Shown one piece after another: positions 32,336 through 37,626 of a stretch of DNA of 37,626 bases (its first letter is position 1; each line of letters begins with the position of its first letter). Source of the stretch: an uncultured Gammaproteobacteria bacterium (GTDB lineage: Bacteria; Pseudomonadota; Gammaproteobacteria; Pseudomonadales; Ketobacteraceae). The translations under genes were made by a program, and so were the position numbers. The DNA lies in NCBI GenBank assembly GCA_913063125.1, contig CAJXZM010000047.1, positions 1-37,626 on the forward strand, given 5' to 3'. Below the pieces are notes generated by a model that had not been told where the DNA came from, made no database searches, and worked only from the letters and a program-made list of their open reading frames with translations.

Positions 32336-32720
32336 GCAGTGTTTCCTTACCTAGGCCAGATCTCAGTAGAATGCTGATGTTCTGCTAGTTGATGGTCTAG
32401 TAAGTGTAGCTGGCTCTGAGAAAGTCTCTAGATCATTGCATTCTATAAGTGATGAACATGATAGCCCCAACAATCATACTCATGCTGACATATTACCTCT
32501 CCCTAACCAGGGTGCTTGCCCCAAACTCACCAATTCATGCAGCTATACCGCCAAGAATGCTAAGCAGTAACCCTATAATGGTGGGGCGTATTGATGTTAG
32601 TGCGCGGAGAGGGTTAATGCGTTGATGCCAATCAAGAAGGCGGGTAATTAATTAGCAAGATATTTTGAACGTGATTGATGAAGGGTTAAGTCGCTGTGTC
32701 GATAATGCGGATAGTTCGAA
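32336..32720 (-). other. Intergenic region with possible decayed membrane-protein remnant
   Basis: No intact gene is seen in this 385-bp gap. On the minus strand, about 32650 to 32433, one frame reads like a small membrane protein (segments IRPTIIGLLLSILGGIAA, IGEFGASTLVRER and YVSMSMIVGAIMFITYRMQ) but is broken by two in-frame stops and lacks a start. On the plus strand a 57-codon ORF (32452-32625) has no good ribosome site. I regard the minus-strand reading as a possible pseudogene remnant, weakly supported. Confidence 0.25.
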
Positions 32721-33167
32721 TTAATGGTTGTAATCTTTGTAACCAGGAACTTCAGATAAAGGGTTTTTTGATCTTACAAAAATACCATTTCCGCGACCAA
32801 TTTCTCGATCTTCTGAATCATAAACAATAGATTCAACAATCCATTGGCTACGATTTTTGTTTACTACGTTGCCTCTGGCAATCATTTTTCCACTGTTTAT
32901 TGGGCGTGTGATATACGTTGTAAAGGACGTGGTTAGCACGAAGAACTCTGGCTCTAAAGAGTTGGCTGCAAAAAAAGCAGCGTCATCTAACATTTTAAAA
33001 TACACGGATCCATGAGTAGCTCCAGCGGCGTGAAATAGCTTTGGCTCAATGTCGATGATGATTTCTGCTTTGCCTTCAGTTACTTCCATCACAGGGTGAT
33101 AGAATTCATTGATGGGCGCGGCTTGATACATTGCCTCTAAGGCGCGGAGATGATCGTTAGTGTTCAT
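32721..33167 (-). CDS. PaaI-type hotdog thioesterase
   Basis: This 148-residue protein carries the hotdog helix motif HAAGATHGSVYFKMLDDAAFFAANSL (46-71) and the strand TSFTTYITRPINSGKMIARGNVV, both typical of PaaI/YigI-like acyl-CoA thioesterases. The catalytic acid is probably Asp61 or Asp62, on the helix after HGSVYFKM. It hydrolyses acyl-CoA in known relatives; the exact substrate is not predicted. It lies downstream of the nitronate monooxygenase on the same strand (87 bp), so a shared transcript is possible. Confidence 0.85.
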   Translation of the reverse strand: MNTNDHLRALEAMYQAAPINEFYHPVMEVTEGKAEIIIDIEPKLFHAAGATHGSVYFKMLDDAAFFAANSLEPEFFVLTTSFTTYITRPINSGKMIARGNVVNKNRSQWIVESIVYDSEDREIGRGNGIFVRSKNPLSEVPGYKDYNH

Positions 33168-33254
33168 CGGTAAGGGGGCTCGCTTTTTCTAAGGGGAATG
33201 AGTTGCGCTGATGGTTTTAATCATCACCGCAACTTGTGCCTTATAAGTCGTGGC

Positions 33255-34226
33255 TTATAAGAAATTACTTAGACGTTCTTTAATTAATGCGTCGGCATCA
33301 CTCATGATAGAGCTGATCAATTCGTCACAGGTTGGGATGTCGTTAATTAACCCTGCAACCATGCCACATGACCAAGCACCCGCATCCATTGTGCCTTCTT
33401 TCATTATTTTCGGGTAAACACCGGCAACTTCTTCGATGATATCTTCGAATTTAAGGTCTTTTCCAAGCTCTTGTTCTTTCGCTAATAGGCGCTCTACAGC
33501 TGGGTTAACGAGTACGCGTTCGGTGTTTCTAAGGGAGCGCATAACTAAGCGTGTATCCAATTCTGAGGCGGCAACAATGGAATCTTTAACATTCTGATGT
33601 ACAGGGGCTTCTTGGGTAGCAATAAAACGTGTTCCCATGTTCATTCCTTCTGCACCCATTGCAAGGGATGCAACAAGTGAGCGGGCATCTGCCATACCAC
33701 CAGAGGCAACAAAAGGAATCTTAAGCTCATCGGCTGCACGAGGAAGCAGAATCATGTTGGGGATATCATCTTCACCTGGGTGGCCACCGCATTCAAAACC
33801 ATCGACAGATACGGCATCACAGCCAATTGCTTGTGCTTTTAATGCATGGCGTACAGAGGTACATTTATGAATAACTTTAATGCCAGCCTCTTTCATTGCA
33901 GGCATGTATTTTTCAGGGCTACGACCTGCTGTTTCTACGATCCTAACACCACCTTCAATAATCGCCTTTATGTAGCCAGGATAATCTGGTGAGCTTACAG
34001 TCGGTAAAAAAGTAAGATTCACGCCAAACGGCTTGTCTGTCATTTCATTACATTTTGCAATTTCTTTGGCTAAATCTTCAGGGGAACGCTGGGTTAGACC
34101 CGTGATCATACCAAGTCCGCCAGCGTTTGATACAGCTGCTGCAAGCTCTGCAAAGCCAACAAAATGCATGCCGCCTTGAATAATTGGGTGTTCGATGCCA
34201 AATAGTTCGGTGATACGTGTTTTCAT
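33255..34226 (-). CDS. Nitronate monooxygenase (NPD family)
   Basis: This 323-residue FMN-binding TIM-barrel enzyme has QGGMHFVGFAELAAAVSNAGGLG (17-39), DAVSVDGFECGGHPGED, VASGGMADARSL and GAEGMNMGTRF, the standard flavin-binding pattern of the 2-nitropropane dioxygenase/nitronate monooxygenase family. The phrase GGHPGEDD marks a subgroup that is often annotated near fatty-acid or CoA-ester genes. The true substrate may not be a nitronate. The start has AAGG 8-9 bp upstream. Confidence 0.92.
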   Translation of the reverse strand: MKTRITELFGIEHPIIQGGMHFVGFAELAAAVSNAGGLGMITGLTQRSPEDLAKEIAKCNEMTDKPFGVNLTFLPTVSSPDYPGYIKAIIEGGVRIVETAGRSPEKYMPAMKEAGIKVIHKCTSVRHALKAQAIGCDAVSVDGFECGGHPGEDDIPNMILLPRAADELKIPFVASGGMADARSLVASLAMGAEGMNMGTRFIATQEAPVHQNVKDSIVAASELDTRLVMRSLRNTERVLVNPAVERLLAKEQELGKDLKFEDIIEEVAGVYPKIMKEGTMDAGAWSCGMVAGLINDIPTCDELISSIMSDADALIKERLSNFL

Positions 34227-34516
34227 TGTCTGACCTTGTTCATTGGGTTGTTATAGCGATGCGTTAATAGTGTTGTATGAAGTTTTTATAATAGAGTTAT
34301 GCAAAATATCATGAATAGGATGTTCAACATAGTAGGCATTTGAGCATATGCACACGGCGGATGGTAGTGTCAATTTCAATGCTTGTCGCTATGTTTATAG
34401 AGGGTAATAAACTGTTATGCACAGTATGAGAGAAGGGGTTATGAAAGGTTGCGATTGTATTGTTACGTTACGGTTGTTGTACCTCTTTGGTTGGATCCAA
34501 AGTAGATTGAACGTAT

Positions 34517-34554
34517 AAAAAAGCCTCAAAAAGAATACTCTCTTTGAGGCTTTT
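34517..34554 (-). terminator. Rho-independent terminator after clpV
   Basis: A 12-bp stem (AAAAGCCTCAAA/TTTGAGGCTTTT) has a 12-base loop. On the minus strand it lies about 50 bp past the clpV stop and ends in T residues. The rest of the 378-bp gap (34227-34604) shows no gene; a 60-codon ORF there overlaps this hairpin and is not supported. Confidence 0.85.
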
Positions 34555-34604
34555 AGTTTACCTGCTGCTATTGCCACGTAATGATGGCGTTAGGATACAG
34601 CGCA

Positions 34605-37298
34605 TTAGGTGATAGTGTAAGAGAATGTACCTTCTTCATTTACGTTGATATGTACATGTTTGATTTCTACACCTTCTGCCATTTTTGACAAAAACTCACT
34701 AGCAAGCTCAGGCAAAATGGTGCGTGAAATAATATGTTCAATATTTCGAGCGCCGGTATCTACTTCTTGGCTACGTGCAACGATGTGAAGCGGTACATCT
34801 TCGTCATAGCTGAATGTTGCCCCGTAATGTTCATCAACACGTTTCTCGATGCGTTTCATATTCAAACCGCAAATCTTGATGAGGTTTTCGTCATCCAAAG
34901 GATAATATGGAATAATATCAGCGCGGCCTAGGAATGCAGGTTTGAACCATTTAAGAAGTTCTGGGCGGAAGTTATCCAGTAGTACCTCTGGATCAGGCTT
35001 CTCTTCCGACGCTTCACAAATCGCTCGAATAGCTTCTTCACCAGCATTGGACGTCATAATGATAATGGTGTTTTTAAAGTCAATGTCGCGACCTTCACCA
35101 TCTTTAATCGTGCCCTTGTCAAATACGTTGTAGAAAATATCTTGAACGCCTCGATGCGCTTTTTCCATCTCATCTAATAAGATAATGCTGTAGGGTTTGC
35201 GACGAACGGCTTCGGTTAATACGCCACCTTCACCGTAACCCACATAACCTGGAGGAGAACCCAATAGCATGGAGGTTTTGTGCTCTTCCTTAAATTCAGA
35301 CATATTGATGGTGGTAACATTTTGCTCTCCACCATAAATCATATCTGCAAGGGCCAAGGCCGTTTCTGTTTTACCGACCCCTGATGGCCCAACCATAAAG
35401 AATACACCCACTGGCTTGCGAGGATCCTTTAATCCAGCTCTGGAAGTACGAATGGCTTCTGCAATGGCTTCTAATGCATGGGATTGGCCAATGACTCTGG
35501 CTTCCATGTGCTCACTGAGTTTGACAATGTTTTCAATTTCATCGCCACCCATTCGACCAACGGGAACGCCGGTCCATTGAGCAACAACCTCAGCAACGGC
35601 TTGGGCGTCTACAACAGGGTTCATTAATGGCTCTTCACCCTGTAGCTCTTGAAGGTCTAATGTGAGTTGTTTAAGTTCTGCTTTAAGCTCTTTACGCTCG
35701 TCATCGGTAAGGACAACTATGTCATCACCTTCGCCTTGCTGATCTTTGTGATTTTTACCCAAGAAATCTTTTTCAATCTTTTCGCGAATTTCACGGATTT
35801 GAATAACAAACTCTTTTTCTGATGCCCACTGCGCTTCTAGCGATTGTAAGCGCTCCTTTTCATTTTCCATGTTAAGCGTTAATTCAGCGATACGTTCCTC
35901 GCATCCGCCACTCGTGGCATCTTCTCGCTCTAACATCTCGATGTTACGTTCGCATTGCTCAACGTATCGTCGAGAATCTTCAATAGTGGCCGGGGTTGTG
36001 CCTAAGCTTAATGACACTTTTGCACAGGCAGTATCCAGCAAACTAACGGATTTGTCTGGGAGTTGGCGGCCAACAATGTAGCGACTTGATAATTTAACTG
36101 CCTGCTCGATAGCCTCACCTAGAATGCGTGTTTTATGATGTGTCTCGAGCATTTTTGCAATACCACGCATCATATCGATGGCGGTTTTTTCATCAGGCTC
36201 TTCAACTTTGACAACTTGGAAGCGGCGCGTTAGTGCAGGGTCACGTTCAAAGTATTTTTTGTATTCTGCCCACGTGGTTGCAGCGATGGTACGAAGCTCT
36301 CCCCGTGCTAGTGCAGGCTTTAATAAGTTCGCAGCGTCGCCTTGACCTTCTTTGCCTCCGGCACCAATCAGGGTGTGAGCTTCATCAATAAAGAGAATGA
36401 TGGGTTGAGGAGAGGCTTTTACTTCATCAATAACAGCGCGTAGGCGGTTTTCGAATTCACCTTTTACACTGGCTCCGGCCTGCAGCAATCCTAAGTCGAG
36501 TGTGCGTAAACATACGCCTTTGATGGTTTCTGGTACATCATCTTGAGCGATACGTAACGCAAAACCTTCAACAACGGCGGTTTTACCAACGCCTGCTTCA
36601 CCCGTAAGGATGGGGTTGTTTTGACGACGACGGCTTAATATATCAATAAGTTGTCTAACTTCTGGGTCGCGACCAAGAACGGGGTCGATTTTACCTTCTG
36701 CCGCGCGCTGCGTCAGGTTAATGGTGTACTTGTCTAGCGCAGGGGTACGAGATGGTGCCGTGGCGACTTCTCCACCTCCATCGTTAGCAAGTGTAGAGCC
36801 ATCACCTAATACCGTTGTGGACTCAGATGTTGTACCTACCGTTGCACGAACCATTTCTTTAACCGACTCACCCGGCATATTTTCAAACTCTTTTGAGCTA
36901 TCAATAACTTGGCGGCGCGTTCGATCATCAAGCAATAATGACGCTAAAATATGACCAGAAGTAACCTGTCCATGACCGTATTCAACGGATGCTAATAGCC
37001 ATGCCTCTTTAGCAAGGTCTACAACATTCGGTGACAGTGATGGTGGACGGCTATTGCCATTCTTGATCTTATCAAGAGAATTAGTAAGGTCCCGCGCTAA
37101 ATTGGATAAATTGACTTCGTAGCGTTCTAATATGGCAATCATGTCGGTATCGGATTCTTCGAGTAACTTTAGCAACCAATGCTCTAGTTCTACGTCATAA
37201 TGTGCACGGGATAGGGCTAATCCGGCTCCGGCTTCTAGGGCGTTACGCACTGTCGGGTTTAAACGACCTATCAGTGATTTTAAATTTATATTGATCAT
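34605..37298 (-). CDS. clpV: T6SS sheath-recycling ATPase ClpV (TssH)
   Basis: This 897-residue AAA+ protein has an N-terminal Clp-N double repeat (about 10-150), a linker (160-190), D1 with Walker A GEAGVGKT (233-240) and Walker B LFIDEAHTLIG, a coiled middle domain (about 430-540), and D2 with Walker A GPSGVGKT and Walker B ILLDEMEKAH. The N-terminal ALEAGAGLALSRAHYDVELEHWLLKLLE stretch is typical of ClpV rather than ClpB. ClpV hexamers pull apart contracted TssBC sheaths in the cytoplasm. The ATG has AAGGA 8-9 bp upstream. It follows tssG by 121 bp and has its own terminator. Confidence 0.97.
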   Translation of the reverse strand: MININLKSLIGRLNPTVRNALEAGAGLALSRAHYDVELEHWLLKLLEESDTDMIAILERYEVNLSNLARDLTNSLDKIKNGNSRPPSLSPNVVDLAKEAWLLASVEYGHGQVTSGHILASLLLDDRTRRQVIDSSKEFENMPGESVKEMVRATVGTTSESTTVLGDGSTLANDGGGEVATAPSRTPALDKYTINLTQRAAEGKIDPVLGRDPEVRQLIDILSRRRQNNPILTGEAGVGKTAVVEGFALRIAQDDVPETIKGVCLRTLDLGLLQAGASVKGEFENRLRAVIDEVKASPQPIILFIDEAHTLIGAGGKEGQGDAANLLKPALARGELRTIAATTWAEYKKYFERDPALTRRFQVVKVEEPDEKTAIDMMRGIAKMLETHHKTRILGEAIEQAVKLSSRYIVGRQLPDKSVSLLDTACAKVSLSLGTTPATIEDSRRYVEQCERNIEMLEREDATSGGCEERIAELTLNMENEKERLQSLEAQWASEKEFVIQIREIREKIEKDFLGKNHKDQQGEGDDIVVLTDDERKELKAELKQLTLDLQELQGEEPLMNPVVDAQAVAEVVAQWTGVPVGRMGGDEIENIVKLSEHMEARVIGQSHALEAIAEAIRTSRAGLKDPRKPVGVFFMVGPSGVGKTETALALADMIYGGEQNVTTINMSEFKEEHKTSMLLGSPPGYVGYGEGGVLTEAVRRKPYSIILLDEMEKAHRGVQDIFYNVFDKGTIKDGEGRDIDFKNTIIIMTSNAGEEAIRAICEASEEKPDPEVLLDNFRPELLKWFKPAFLGRADIIPYYPLDDENLIKICGLNMKRIEKRVDEHYGATFSYDEDVPLHIVARSQEVDTGARNIEHIISRTILPELASEFLSKMAEGVEIKHVHINVNEEGTFSYTIT

Positions 37299-37419
37299 GC
37301 AGTTGTATCCTTCGCCTTGTGGTTGCTTCCGATGTATGTTGCTGTGTTTGTCGCAATTGTTTAATAGCTGATGTTATAGAATAGGTGTTGGCAAAAAAAA
37401 AGGTAAAAATCACATTTTG

Positions 37420-37626
37420 TTAAGCGATACGTATATCTACCATTTTGTTTTTGCAGTTTTTTTCTGACATATAGCCATTCCAACCTAACTTAATGCCTGT
37501 TTTGGATGAGCGTGTTAATTTTGCCGGTGGTAACTCGTTAGCCGGAATCTGTAATTGAATATCGTAGTCCAGTTCTACGCCAACATAAAGCCTCACCATT
37601 TCCTTCAGTGCATTTAATTTATCTGA
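37420..37626 (-). CDS. tssG: T6SS baseplate protein TssG, C-terminal end (partial)
   Basis: The minus-strand frame is open to the window edge and 68 residues are visible. The segment ALKEMVRLYVGVELDYDIQL, then PPAKL and IKLGWNGYM, matches the C-terminus of TssG (ImpH), where LVRxYVGxELDxDxQL and LGW motifs are conserved. TssG joins TssF, TssE and TssK in the baseplate wedge. The gene continues off the right edge, where the rest of the T6SS set is expected. The end is divergent from the family (Lys/Asn-rich tail). Confidence 0.88.
   Translation of the reverse strand, partial: SDKLNALKEMVRLYVGVELDYDIQLQIPANELPPAKLTRSSKTGIKLGWNGYMSEKNCKNKMVDIRIA

Noticed and set aside
33203..33232. Imperfect hairpin between the nitronate monooxygenase and thioesterase genes
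   Set aside because: No T-tract, so not a clear terminator; could be chance.
34395..34577. 60-codon ORF between clpV and the nitronate monooxygenase
   Set aside because: Runs through the clpV terminator hairpin and lacks a ribosome site.

Overview
The window is chromosomal DNA from a Gram-negative bacterium, most likely a marine-type gammaproteobacterium. The evidence is the type VI secretion (T6SS) core genes, several outer-membrane lipoprotein signals, and gammaproteobacterial-style housekeeping families (DUF2489, DUF4282, MmcQ/YjbR) at moderate G+C. I cannot name the genus. Both ends cut genes: a conserved hypothetical protein enters at base 1 and tssG runs off the right edge.

Layout. 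(1) 1-3.9 kb holds flanking genes: a partial hypothetical, DUF4282 and MATE membrane proteins, a FliL-like secreted protein, a 39-codon membrane ORF and a DUF7352-like protein, closed by a strong terminator. (2) 3.96-10 kb is a signalling and envelope module: a transmembrane Ser/Thr kinase; a convergent single-pass protein with a long cytoplasmic tail carrying repeated threonine motifs; an outer-membrane caspase-like lipoprotein with Sel1 repeats; and an alpha/beta-hydrolase lipoprotein. (3) 10.2-20.24 kb is one tight operon, tagH(fha)-tssJ-tssK-tssL-tssM-tagF-pppA-small membrane protein, ending at a bidirectional terminator that faces a convergent hcp. (4) 21-34.2 kb holds 12 genes with no evident T6SS role: two histidine kinases, a nucleoside deaminase, an S41 protease homologue, lipoprotein and DUF genes, a beta-lactamase-fold hydrolase, an SMP-30-like protein, a TetR regulator, a hotdog thioesterase and a nitronate monooxygenase. 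(5) 34.5-37.6 kb returns to T6SS: clpV (tssH) preceded by the 3' end of tssG. The remaining sheath and baseplate genes (tssA, B, C, E, F and vgrG) are not in the window and probably lie to the right.

How the genes work together. TssJ, TssL and TssM build the envelope complex, TssK and TssG belong to the baseplate, Hcp is the tube, and ClpV recycles the sheath. The kinase, PP2C phosphatase, FHA protein and TagF are the parts of the known threonine-phosphorylation control of T6SS. TssL starts with an acidic Asp-Asp-Asp-Arg-Thr-Leu-Ile motif that fits a kinase site and an FHA-binding site. The 494-residue protein beside the kinase carries six similar Thr motifs before its membrane segment, and a periplasmic domain resembling that of the kinase. 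This suggests, by inference, an additional FHA-docking scaffold or co-sensor, perhaps linked to the caspase and hydrolase lipoproteins. It is the most novel-looking part of the window.

The DNA also has several long G/C homopolymers placed where slippage would truncate proteins (kinase, histidine kinase, lipoprotein), 11-bp phased repeats upstream of tagH, and a telomere-like heptamer repeat between tagH and tssJ.
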